Assembly (NCBI GenBank): GCA_003140275.1
Contig: PLJQ01000215.1
Span: 5,941 to 18,064 of the forward strand
Length of the DNA stretch: 12,124 nt
From: Limisphaerales bacterium
GTDB taxonomy: Bacteria; Verrucomicrobiota; Verrucomicrobiia; Limisphaerales; PALSA-1396
Direction: 5' to 3'
The notes under the pieces are model-generated. The model worked only from the letters and a program-made list of their open reading frames with translations. It ran no database searches and was not told the origin of the DNA. The position numbers and the translations under genes are program-made. Shown here in pieces: positions 1-6,377 of the stretch (position 1 is its first letter; every line of letters starts with the position of its first letter).

Positions 1-71
1 GGGCTGGAGTCCGCCGCGAGGATCGTCCCCGCCAGCAAGGCCATTGTGCCGAACAGAATATTTGTCTTCAT
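1..71 (-). CDS. N-terminus of an exported protein (partial, runs off the left edge)
   Basis: The first 23 codons of a minus-strand gene are visible; the rest lies outside the window. The translation starts MKTNILFGTMALLAGTILAA and continues DSSP. It has the form of a Sec signal peptide: Lys at residue 2, a hydrophobic core at about residues 5-18, and small residues (L-A-A) before a likely cleavage near residue 20. An AAAGGA ribosome binding site lies 5 bases upstream of the ATG, one of the clearest in the window. The mature domain is unseen, so no function can be given. It lies 263 bases downstream of the sugar operon on the same strand, and may be part of that locus or have its own promoter (a TTGACA is present upstream). 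Confidence 0.72.
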   Translation of the reverse strand, partial: MKTNILFGTMALLAGTILAADSS

Positions 72-334
72 GGAATCCTTTGATTGAGCTTGTCTGGTTC
101 GTGTCAACTACCGGATGTGACCGTATTAATGACACCTGATCACCAGTATTGGTTACCTCTCCGCAATGCAATACAGGTACTTCTGACGCCATAGGGACAA
201 AAGGGCAAGCTCGAATTTACGCTTCTTGAGATTGGCGCAATGGAGTATTTGTGCCGGCCTTTATTGCGTCGTGGAACGATTGCAGGACGAACAAAGTGAT
301 TTGCGTCGTGGACGCTCTCCAGCGAAAAGTAAGA
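72..334. other. Intergenic region with a 12-bp direct repeat
   Basis: This 263-base stretch separates the lactonase-like gene from the exported-protein gene. It has no convincing coding content; a short plus-strand ORF (251-451) runs into the antisense of the lactonase gene. TTGCGTCGTGGA occurs at 264-275 and again at 301-312, a spacing of 37 bases. On the minus strand a TTGACA (102-107) lies 30 bases upstream of the exported-protein ATG but has no good -10 partner at the right distance. No hairpin followed by a T-run is visible after the lactonase stop. Confidence 0.5.
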
Positions 335-1183
335 TCAAGCTGCGCTGCCGGCAAAATCTTTGATCCGATAGAAGCGCACCGCGTTCCCGCCAAAAAAATT
401 AGCGCGGGCTGCCGCGGTCAGTTGACGCGTGTAATCGTCCACAAGTCTTAACACCCGTTCGTAGCTGCCCGCGAGCAGGCAAACCGGCCAATCAGAACCG
501 TACATCAGCCGACCTTCGCCGAACGCGCCGAAAACCACCTCAAGATAGGGTTTGAAAACGGCGGGTTTCCATTTCGCAGGGTCCGCTTCGGTGACCATGC
601 CAGAAACCTTGCACATCACGTTTGGCGCCTTTGCCAACTCCTGAATCTGCTCCCGCCACGGCGACCGCACGTCGTCCTTGATCAGCGGCTTGGCGATGTG
701 ATCGAGCACGAAAGGTTGTTCGGGAAATCGTTTCACCAGTTCGATCGCGGCGGGAAGTTGCTTTGGGAAAATCAGGACGTCGTACGTAAGGTTGAACGCC
801 TTGAGCTTGCCGAGGCCGCGGAGGAAGTTCGGGCGCAACATAAAGTCCACGTCCGGCTCGTTCTGCACGACGTGGCGCACGCCGACGAATTTGGGATGCC
901 GGGACAATTCTGCGAGCTCCAGCTCGACTTGATCGGACTGTAGATCGACCCAGCCAACGACACCTTTAATGATCGGCGAGTGGGCGGCGAGTGTGAGCAG
1001 CCAGCGGGATTCCTCGACCGTCTGCTGCGCCTGCATGGCGATGCAGCCGTCGAGCCCGGCTTTGGCCAGAAGCGGCGAAAGGTCATTCGGCAGCCAGTCG
1101 CGGTGAAGCGGCGAACCTTTTGGAATCCACGGATATTGTTTTGCGTCGTAGCGCCAGAAATGTTGGTGCGAGTCGATTTTCAT
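335..1183 (-). CDS. Amidohydrolase (COG3618), L-fuconolactonase-like sugar lactonase
   Basis: A 282-residue TIM-barrel hydrolase of the amidohydrolase-2 family. Family members open sugar lactones (L-fucono-1,5-lactone, L-rhamnono-lactone) or 2-pyrone-4,6-dicarboxylate in the cytoplasm. The expected residues are present: HxH at H6/H8 in the opening IDSHQHFW, K192 in CKVSG, H162 in LDHIAKP, and the metal/catalytic D231 in YGSDWPV. Length is typical. In this operon, with a FucU-like mutarotase and an aldose 1-dehydrogenase, the likely job is hydrolysis of the lactone made by the dehydrogenase. It is the last gene of the cluster, 84 bases after the zinc dehydrogenase. The ATG has only a weak GAG-type ribosome site, and the preceding gap contains an inverted repeat. 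The exact substrate (fucono-, galactono- or another lactone) cannot be read from sequence. Confidence 0.85.
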   Translation of the reverse strand: MKIDSHQHFWRYDAKQYPWIPKGSPLHRDWLPNDLSPLLAKAGLDGCIAMQAQQTVEESRWLLTLAAHSPIIKGVVGWVDLQSDQVELELAELSRHPKFVGVRHVVQNEPDVDFMLRPNFLRGLGKLKAFNLTYDVLIFPKQLPAAIELVKRFPEQPFVLDHIAKPLIKDDVRSPWREQIQELAKAPNVMCKVSGMVTEADPAKWKPAVFKPYLEVVFGAFGEGRLMYGSDWPVCLLAGSYERVLRLVDDYTRQLTAAARANFFGGNAVRFYRIKDFAGSAA

Positions 1184-1221
1184 TATCTCGGTTGTAGTAA
1201 CCGACGTTTGAGTAGCTGGAG

Positions 1222-1248
1222 CAATTCCGGATTTTGGATTCTGAATTG
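1222..1248. repeat. Inverted repeat CAATTC/GAATTG in the 84-bp gap
   Basis: CAATTC (1222-1227) and GAATTG (1243-1248) are perfect 6-base arms separated by 15 bases, between the stop of the zinc dehydrogenase and the start of the lactonase-like gene. A second small stem (CGGTT/AACCG) sits directly before the lactonase ATG. These could form weak mRNA hairpins that set the relative expression of the last gene. No terminator T-run follows. Confidence 0.35.
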
Positions 1249-1267
1249 AGCCTCGTTACCTCGTCTC

Positions 1268-2293
1268 CTACACAGAAACCATGGCTTTAATCACTCCGGT
1301 CTCCGGCTTCAGCCAGTGCGGAAATTCACCGATCAGGCTGTCGAAGTCGGCGCGATGCGTAATCCACGGACGCGTGTCGATCTGGCGATCCTCGATCAGT
1401 TTGATGATGTGCGCAAAGTCAGGGGCTAGGGCGTTGCGGCTGGCAAGCAGCGTCAACTCGCGACGATGCATCACGGCAGCGTGAGGAAACGTAACCTCCT
1501 GTTGCGTGATACCGACATAGACCAGCCGCCCGGCAAAAGCACAGTAATTCAATGCGTGACCCATCGACTTGTTGCTGCCGGTGGCATCGACCACCACGTC
1601 GGCAAGCTGGCCGTTGGTCAATTCGCCGAGTTGCTTCAACTCCGCGCTGTCGCCCGTGGTCAGAAGGGTGTCGGGAACACCCATGCGCTCGCGGACAAAG
1701 GCGAGGCGCTGGTGGTTCACGTCCATAACGATCGTCTTCGCGCCGGAAAGTTTGGCGAACTCAATGACCGAAAGGCCAATCGGTCCGGCACCGATGACAA
1801 GAACATTTTCACCTGCCTTCGGTTTGGCACGATGGATGGCGTGACAGCCGATGGCGAGCGTTTCGACGAGCGCGCACTGCTCGGACGTGAGTTTGTTCGC
1901 CGGATGCAGTTTGCGAGCTGGGAGGACGAGGCGCTCGGTCATGCCGCCGTCCATCATCACGCCGAGCACTTTGAGGCTTTCGCAGCAGTTGCCGTGGCCC
2001 TGGCGACAGGCATGGCACTGCTGGCAGTTCATGTAGGGCTCCACCGAGCAACGATCTCCCACCTTCATGTTGGTTACGCCTGATCCGACGGCGACCACCT
2101 CCACGCCGAGTTCGTGACCGGGAATGCGCGGGTAAGAGAAGAACGGCATCTTGCCGAGATAACCGCCATAGTCAGTGCCGCAAATGCCGACGCGATGAAC
2201 ACGCACGAGTGCCTCGCCGACTCCCGGTGACCCCGGCTCTGGAATGTCAACGCGGCGAAGCGATTGCGGTTTTTCGAGTTGAATGGCTTTCAT
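1268..2293 (-). CDS. Zinc-dependent medium-chain (sugar/polyol) dehydrogenase
   Basis: A 341-residue alcohol dehydrogenase of the MDR superfamily, close in type to L-threonine, sorbitol and galactitol-1-phosphate dehydrogenases. Catalytic-zinc residues are C38 (GICGTD), H60-E61 (GHELG) and probably E144. Structural-zinc cysteines are C90, C93, C96 and C104. The Rossmann motif VIGAGPIGL covers residues 166-174, and D191 ends the second strand, which favours NAD over NADP. The start at 2293 is chosen because it begins the conserved MKAIQLEKP fold and overlaps the stop of the upstream oxygenase as ATGA. The same frame is open 29 codons further upstream, but that stretch overlaps the oxygenase and looks non-conserved. 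No Shine-Dalgarno is visible, so translation is probably coupled. Likely role: oxidising a sugar, polyol or sugar acid in the operon's pathway; the substrate is not determinable. Confidence 0.86.
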   Translation of the reverse strand: MKAIQLEKPQSLRRVDIPEPGSPGVGEALVRVHRVGICGTDYGGYLGKMPFFSYPRIPGHELGVEVVAVGSGVTNMKVGDRCSVEPYMNCQQCHACRQGHGNCCESLKVLGVMMDGGMTERLVLPARKLHPANKLTSEQCALVETLAIGCHAIHRAKPKAGENVLVIGAGPIGLSVIEFAKLSGAKTIVMDVNHQRLAFVRERMGVPDTLLTTGDSAELKQLGELTNGQLADVVVDATGSNKSMGHALNYCAFAGRLVYVGITQQEVTFPHAAVMHRRELTLLASRNALAPDFAHIIKLIEDRQIDTRPWITHRADFDSLIGEFPHWLKPETGVIKAMVSV

Positions 2294-3012
2294 GTCAAAG
2301 ACAGAGTATTGAGACAGAGGGTGGACGCTATTTGAGTTTGTTGCACATGCCAGCGAAGCCCTCCAGTCAATGCCTGACAAGCATACTCAAAGTGTATGAC
2401 GCGGCGATGAACGGGCGATTGAGCGGGAGATGAGGCATGCAATAGCAGTGGCCGCATCATGAGAACGCTGCCAGAATTCAAGTTGCAGGCGACTTCGGTC
2501 ACGCGCCGCTTCCAGCGCTCGATTTCATCCGACTCCAGTTTGCCTTGCCGATGTGAGCCGGGCAGCACGCGCAGCGGGCCGTTGTCGGAGCCGCAGTCGT
2601 CGATCTGAACGCGGAGTGCGACCATCTGCTCCAAAATTTCTGCCGGCGGGTGGACATGCGGAACGCCATCCTTGACCGACCAACCAACGAACCCGGGAGT
2701 CTCGATGCGCTCGGCGACGGCGATAGCGGTGTCTTGGTGCCAGGGGACTTTCCAGTTTGCGTCCGAAGACTTGTCGAAGCACAAAGCCCGCACGGCAAAT
2801 GCCTCCGAACCTAACGCAGAATCAGCCAGAACCTTGACTGGCGGTGCAGCGGCCGACTCCGCCACGGCAGGCGAATCACTCAGCAGGTTTCTTGCGCCAC
2901 CGCGATGGCGCTTTGACAAACTGGCAATCACTTCCCGCAACAACTCGACTTGCACGGGAGTGAGAACATCCTCCGCGATTTCAAAGCCGTCTTCTGAGAA
3001 CGAGTAGTTCAT
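2290..3012 (-). CDS. Phytanoyl-CoA dioxygenase (PhyH) family Fe(II)/2-oxoglutarate oxygenase
   Basis: A 240-residue protein of the PhyH family, non-haem iron enzymes that hydroxylate small organic substrates using O2 and 2-oxoglutarate. The iron-binding H92-x-D94 is in PWHQDTAIAV, the family landmark GPLRVLPGSHRQG is at 145-157, and the distal His is H192 (LLLHASSP). R203 or R204 lies 11-12 residues later at the usual 2-oxoglutarate-binding position. Length is normal for bacterial members. The start MNYSFSEDGFEI at 3012 is preferred over the in-frame ATG at 3069, which would overlap the aldo/keto reductase gene by 26 bases. The last bases overlap the zinc dehydrogenase start (ATGA), suggesting coupled synthesis. 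An oxygenase is unexpected among oxidative sugar genes; it may act on a modified (for example O-methylated) sugar or a side product, which is inference. Confidence 0.85.
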   Translation of the reverse strand: MNYSFSEDGFEIAEDVLTPVQVELLREVIASLSKRHRGGARNLLSDSPAVAESAAAPPVKVLADSALGSEAFAVRALCFDKSSDANWKVPWHQDTAIAVAERIETPGFVGWSVKDGVPHVHPPAEILEQMVALRVQIDDCGSDNGPLRVLPGSHRQGKLESDEIERWKRRVTEVACNLNSGSVLMMRPLLLHASSPAQSPVHRRVIHFEYACQALTGGLRWHVQQTQIASTLCLNTLSLT

Positions 3013-3023
3013 ATTCCGCGGCG

Positions 3024-3034
3024 GGCAGGCTGCC
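3024..3034. repeat. Short palindrome GGCAG-G-CTGCC
   Basis: A perfect 5-base inverted repeat with one central base lies in the 31-base gap between the aldo/keto reductase stop and the oxygenase ATG. It can be extended imperfectly to GTCGGCAG-type arms. I recall similar GTCGGCAGGCTGCCGAC-like sequences scattered through verrucomicrobial genomes, so this may be a degenerate dispersed-repeat copy, but one window cannot show that. Confidence 0.3.
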
Positions 3035-3043
3035 GACGCTACT

Positions 3044-3976
3044 TTAGTTATTCTCCCGCAATCCTTCAAGGTGTCCGATGTTTTTCACCGGCTTGAAAAT
3101 GTCCAGTACCTCAGCGAGCAAGTGTTGATCAATTGGCTCTTCAATCCACTGAGCCCACTTCTTGATGTTCTCCGGATTTGCGCTGCCGGCGATCGTTGTG
3201 GTGATGTCGGGATTGGCAATCGAGAATTGGAGCGCGAGCTTGGCGATATCGCCGCCCAATTTCGCGCAATGCTCTGCGGCTTTCCGAGCGGCGGCCTTCA
3301 CATCCTCGGGCTCTTTCAACCAGACAGGCAGTGGCGCGTTGGTCAGAAGACGTGCGCTGAACGGGCCGGCGTTCAAGACGCCGATACCTTTAGCCTTGAG
3401 ATAAGGGATGGTTTCGTTCGCGAGATGGGTGTTCTGGAGTGTGTATTGATTGTAACTCAGCACGCAATCCACGTCGGTCTGGTCGCAGATAAAGCGGAAA
3501 ATCTTTTGCGGATAGCCGCTGAAGCCGATGAACCGAACCTTGCCTTGTTGCTGCGCCTTGCGCAAAGCGGGGATCGTCTCATCGACGATCTGCTGCATTT
3601 CGACGAACTCAATGTCGTGACAGAGTACGATGTCAAGGTGATCGGTGCCAAGGCGGTGCAGGGACACGTCCACGCTTTCGGCGACGCGCCTGGCGCTGAA
3701 ATCAAAATGTTGAAGATCGTAGCGGCCCAACTTGGTGCAAAGCGTGTAACTATCGCGTGGCACGTCGCGCAGGGCAATGCCGAGCAGCACCTCACTCATG
3801 CCCCGGCCGTAAAAGGGCGAAGTGTCAATAAAGTTCAGTCCGCAATCCAGCGCGACGCGAACACTGCGAATTGCATCTTCGAGGTTTACCTTGCGAAACT
3901 CCTGACCGAGTGAGCTTGCGCCGAAGCCAAGAATTGGAAGTTGGAGACCGGTTTTGCCGAGAGAACGCGTTTGCAT
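3044..3976 (-). CDS. Aldo/keto reductase, L-galactose/L-fucose (D-threo-aldose) 1-dehydrogenase type
   Basis: A 310-residue cytoplasmic TIM-barrel oxidoreductase. The family's catalytic tetrad is complete: D51 and Y56 (FIDTSPFYG), K82 (CTKLGRY) and H120 (DIVLCHDIE). The N-terminus MQTRSLGKTGLQLPILGFG and the FGASSLG segment are typical of the branch that includes plant L-galactose dehydrogenase and bacterial D-threo-aldose/L-fucose dehydrogenases, which oxidise C1 of the sugar to a 1,4- or 1,5-lactone. It follows the mutarotase gene by only 6 bases, and its CGGAG ribosome site lies inside the last codons of that gene. A mutarotase upstream and a lactonase downstream make an aldose-to-aldonolactone role the best reading. 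Substrate choice among L-fucose, L-galactose and D-arabinose is inference. Confidence 0.87.
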   Translation of the reverse strand: MQTRSLGKTGLQLPILGFGASSLGQEFRKVNLEDAIRSVRVALDCGLNFIDTSPFYGRGMSEVLLGIALRDVPRDSYTLCTKLGRYDLQHFDFSARRVAESVDVSLHRLGTDHLDIVLCHDIEFVEMQQIVDETIPALRKAQQQGKVRFIGFSGYPQKIFRFICDQTDVDCVLSYNQYTLQNTHLANETIPYLKAKGIGVLNAGPFSARLLTNAPLPVWLKEPEDVKAAARKAAEHCAKLGGDIAKLALQFSIANPDITTTIAGSANPENIKKWAQWIEEPIDQHLLAEVLDIFKPVKNIGHLEGLRENN

Positions 3977-3982
3977 CCGTTG

Positions 3983-4429
3983 TCACTCCGGTCGACAGCC
4001 GATGGTCAAAAGCACATTCGCCCACAAAGCCTCGTCCCCGGTTTGAATGGTCAACGCATGATCGGGCGATTCGACCGCTGCATAAAAATCCCATTTCGGA
4101 ATCGGTTCCAGCTTGAGTTTCAGACGAGCTTCCTTGAGCGCTTTGCGAAACTCGTTCCACACCGGTGGTTCACCGCGTTTTGCGTAGGGGTCATCGGGCG
4201 GGATGCCCATGGTGTTGACGCGATCCACGGGAATGGCGCTCAACACCGCGCGCAAAACCTGCGCGACCGTCACAATGCCGCGTGACAGATTCAGGCAAAC
4301 CAACTCGGCTTTCGGCCCGCGCTTGGTGGAAGCGGGATAGTTGCCGTCGGCAATGAGGATTTTCGAGTGGTGGCCGGCACGACCGAGCACTTCGTTGATT
4401 TTGGGATGGATGAGTTGATGTTTCAGCAT
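3983..4429 (-). CDS. fucU: RbsD/FucU family sugar mutarotase
   Basis: A 148-residue protein of the RbsD/FucU family, which interconverts anomers or ring forms of reducing sugars (L-fucose for FucU, D-ribose for RbsD). The conserved N-terminal core is GHHSKILIADGNYP with H20 and D28, the positions used in RbsD. The C-terminal block WDFYAAVESPDHALTIQTGD...ANVLLTIG matches the FYE...IVITGE...GNILLKKG layout of E. coli FucU. One oddity: the family's active-site Tyr in the GE..x-Y-(A/G)-N segment appears as Trp (W136, in DEALWAN). The start MLKHQLIHPKINEVL at 4429 gives the normal length; the frame stays open further upstream but would overlap the isomerase gene. In context it would supply the anomer used by the adjacent 1-dehydrogenase. 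The symbol is by family resemblance. Confidence 0.85.
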   Translation of the reverse strand: MLKHQLIHPKINEVLGRAGHHSKILIADGNYPASTKRGPKAELVCLNLSRGIVTVAQVLRAVLSAIPVDRVNTMGIPPDDPYAKRGEPPVWNEFRKALKEARLKLKLEPIPKWDFYAAVESPDHALTIQTGDEALWANVLLTIGCRPE

Positions 4430-4478
4430 ACAGAAGTTTGATTCCTGAATACTAGATGGCGGTCGCCGGTTGAGGCAA

Positions 4479-5297
4479 TCAGGATTTGGAAAACCATTTC
4501 CTGAAACTGGTGATGGTTTGCTCCGCTGCTGTGTCGCTGTCGGGTAGCGGCAGAATTTCCGCCGAAAGGTAACCTGTGTAGTTGATGTCACGCAGCGCCT
4601 CGACCAACGGCGCCGTGTCCGTGTGACCAAGGCCGACCGCCTGACGGTTGCTGTCGGCGAAGTGAACGTGGTCAAGTCGCGCACCGGCACGCCTGAGCGC
4701 GTCGGCGATGCTGGTTTCTTCGATGTTCATGTGAAACAAGTCGCAAAGCAGCCTGATGTTTTGCGCGCGGAGTCCCTCGAGGAAGACAAGCGAATCTTCG
4801 ACGTTGTTGATCAAATTGGTCTCGTAACGGTTGAGCGGTTCAAACAGCAAAGGCACGCCATGCGTCTGAGCGCGCGGCGCGAGCTCTTCGAATGCTTCGG
4901 TCAGCCAGCCAAGGGCCTGGTCGCGCGAAACGTCCTCGCCCCAGCGGCCTTGCATCGACCCGATAATGGCGGGCGCGCCGAAGCCGCCAGCCAGATCGAT
5001 GATCGACGCGATGAATTCCCGTGCCCGCCGCCGCAATGCCGGATCTGGATCGGTCAGCCGCAACTTGTGAACCAACCAGCCAGCTCCGGTTCCCATTGCG
5101 GCGAGCTTGAGATGATGCTGTTCGAGCGAACGTTTGATCCGCCCCGCGTCCAGCTCTGCGGCAGAGCGCAGAAAAATCTCCACGGCGTCAAAGCCGAACG
5201 ACGCAGCCTGTTGACATCCGGCCGCCAGGTCACCCCAGAAAACGAACGGCCCGCCGCGAGCTTCCGGGACGAGCGAGATCGTGATGGCCGAGTGCAT
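4479..5297 (-). CDS. Sugar phosphate isomerase/epimerase-like TIM barrel (tagatose 3-epimerase/IolE superfamily)
   Basis: A 272-residue xylose-isomerase-like TIM-barrel protein and the first gene of the leftward operon. The metal-binding quartet of the D-tagatose 3-epimerase group is intact: E153 (LLFEPLNRYE), D186 (LLCDLFHMN), H212 (DHVHFADSNR) and E247 (LSAEILP); H189 in the DLFHMN motif is also typical. The likely reaction is a metal-dependent aldose-ketose isomerisation or C3 epimerisation of a free sugar or sugar acid; hydroxypyruvate-isomerase-like or inosose-dehydratase-like activity is possible. The start MHSAITISLVPEA at 5297 places the first beta-strand at the usual distance. An in-frame GTG at 5351 with an AGGA seven bases upstream would add 18 residues and cannot be excluded, because the ATG has no clear ribosome site. 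Confidence 0.82.
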   Translation of the reverse strand: MHSAITISLVPEARGGPFVFWGDLAAGCQQAASFGFDAVEIFLRSAAELDAGRIKRSLEQHHLKLAAMGTGAGWLVHKLRLTDPDPALRRRAREFIASIIDLAGGFGAPAIIGSMQGRWGEDVSRDQALGWLTEAFEELAPRAQTHGVPLLFEPLNRYETNLINNVEDSLVFLEGLRAQNIRLLCDLFHMNIEETSIADALRRAGARLDHVHFADSNRQAVGLGHTDTAPLVEALRDINYTGYLSAEILPLPDSDTAAEQTITSFRKWFSKS

Positions 5298-5376
5298 TCG
5301 TTCAATATGGATACCGACCGGCGGCGCTGAGGTCAAATGAAGACAAACCACCGTCTTGTCCTAATTTGGGGATTTA

Positions 5377-5406
5377 CATATATGAATACGACAGCGAAAT
5401 GGTCAA
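5377..5406 (-). promoter_or_regulatory. Candidate sigma-70 promoter of the sugar operon
   Basis: Reading leftward, TTGACC (5401-5406, five of six bases of the -35 consensus) is followed after 18 bases by TATATG (5377-5382, four of six of the -10 consensus). It lies 80 bases upstream of the isomerase ATG and overlaps the start of the divergent plus-strand gene, so the two transcripts would interfere. Match quality is moderate. Confidence 0.3.
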
Positions 5407-5819
5407 TCACTCTGGGCGCTGCCATTCTCGTCAGCGCACTCGCTGGCATTTTCGCTGGCATCCGCATTGAGCGCAGCCAGCCAGAACTTGTTCGACGCAA
5501 CCAAGATGGGTGGGTCAATGCCTTAAGACTTTCGCATTCGGCATTGGACGCCGTACAGTTCACGATGTTGCTGAAAGCACATAGAGAGGGTAAAAACGAT
5601 TTACTCGCCGACCGTCTTGAGACGATGCTTGATTTCGCGTTGATTGACGTTGCCAGAGAGTATTCCCCCGAGCGCGACGATCAGAAGATCGCCGCCAAAG
5701 CACTCCGGCGTGCAGCGGATTACCGAGCTGCTCACCCACACCGTAGCTCGCTGGAGTCTGTGGCCATCCGGGTGGATGGCGCGTTATTACTGGCCTCCAA
5801 ACTTCCAAATGAACCCTGA
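5382..5819 (+). CDS. Small membrane-anchored protein of unknown function
   Basis: A 145-residue protein I do not recognise. Residues 8-27 (ITLGAAILVSALAGIFAGIR region) form one hydrophobic helix, likely an uncleaved anchor. It is followed by a charged, alanine-rich, helical soluble part of about 115 residues (RREGKND...LADRLETMLDFALIDVAREY) that would face outside the cytoplasm if the N-terminus is inside. There are no cysteines and no enzyme motif. The start at 5382 has a GGGGA about 9 bases upstream; an in-frame ATG at 5337 with GAGG just before it would add 15 residues. The gene is divergent from the sugar operon and leaves little room for a separate promoter. A related-looking organisation (anchor plus helical domain) is common in uncharacterised verrucomicrobial proteins, but I cannot name a family. 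Confidence 0.65.
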   Translation: MNTTAKWSITLGAAILVSALAGIFAGIRIERSQPELVRRNQDGWVNALRLSHSALDAVQFTMLLKAHREGKNDLLADRLETMLDFALIDVAREYSPERDDQKIAAKALRRAADYRAAHPHRSSLESVAIRVDGALLLASKLPNEP

Positions 5820-5872
5820 AACGCCCAGCTTTTCCATCCGGTGCGCTCCTCGCCGTGGCTATGCAATGAACG

Positions 5873-6259
5873 ATGTCTCCTCACTTCCTCAATGTTGATT
5901 TAGATTTGCTCACGCAGAAAAAGCCGGCGCAGATCATTCGGGATTTCGGAAAAGATGCCGTTGTGCTTGCCAGCGACAAGACCGCCGAAGGGTATTTCAC
6001 AAGATTCGAGATGTCAGTGTCGCCGGATACAGCGGAGAAAGCAATGAGTGGTTATCAACACCTGCTTGGCAGATTATCCCCGAGTGCCGTAATTGAGTGG
6101 AAAAATGCCAAAAGAAAGGAATTTAATTTCGGTTACGAGACGTCCCCGGAGCCTCCCCGTTGCGAGATTGTAATCAAACAAGATTGGTTGCGATTTGTCG
6201 TGAAGAACGATGCAACGCTTGCTGTAACGGTTTATCCAAAAGAAAAAGATAACACTTAA
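5873..6259 (+). CDS. Small soluble protein of unknown function (MSPHFLNVDLDL type)
   Basis: A 128-residue protein with no signal peptide or membrane helix. It opens MSPHFLNVDLDLLTQ and has alternating hydrophobic stretches (DAVVLASDK, EIVIKQDWLRFVVKN, LAVTVYPKE) that suggest an alpha/beta fold. Many small uncharacterised bacterial proteins start with an 'HFLNVDL' segment in my recollection; some sit near toxin or immunity genes, but nothing here shows such a role. It begins 53 bases after the anchored protein, on the same strand, so the two may be co-transcribed. Three ATGs lie close together (the one at 5873 and two within 20 bases before it), so the exact start is uncertain. Its 3' half is noticeably more A-rich than the sugar genes, which may indicate separate ancestry. 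Confidence 0.6.
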   Translation: MSPHFLNVDLDLLTQKKPAQIIRDFGKDAVVLASDKTAEGYFTRFEMSVSPDTAEKAMSGYQHLLGRLSPSAVIEWKNAKRKEFNFGYETSPEPPRCEIVIKQDWLRFVVKNDATLAVTVYPKEKDNT

Positions 6260-6377
6260 CAAAATCAGTCGAGTGAATTCCGATAAACGGCATCGGGGCT
6301 TTCAGCCGCGCCGCATCGCATCCGATCGTAAATATGGTCAGCTGGAGCGCGCAGGCTACGTTCGGTTCCACTGACGC
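6260..6377. terminator. Convergent intergenic region with two small stem-loops
   Basis: The 118 bases lie between the stops of two convergent genes. CCGAT-aaacggc-ATCGG (6280-6296) forms a 5-base stem, extendable by G-U pairs, and GGCT-TTC-AGCC (6297-6307) forms a second one directly next to it. Neither is followed by a T-run on either strand, so a role as a bidirectional or Rho-assisted terminator is only a possibility. No coding content is seen. Confidence 0.3.

Noticed and set aside
251..451. Short 66-codon ORF at the end of the lactonase gene
   Set aside because: Half of it is antisense to conserved lactonase codons, and it has no ribosome site or recognisable features.
1466..2083. 205-codon plus-strand ORF antisense to the zinc dehydrogenase
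   Set aside because: Rich in H, A and V with no domain; the dehydrogenase with all its zinc ligands is on the other strand.
2294..2380. 29-codon N-terminal extension of the zinc dehydrogenase
   Set aside because: It lies wholly inside the oxygenase coding region and is not family-like; the ATGA overlap supports the start at 2293.
3071..3913. 280-codon plus-strand ORF antisense to the aldo/keto reductase
   Set aside because: The reductase has its full catalytic tetrad and normal length; the antisense frame has no recognisable features.
4623..5330. 235-codon plus-strand ORF antisense to the isomerase
   Set aside because: The isomerase strand shows all four metal ligands; the antisense translation looks random and basic.
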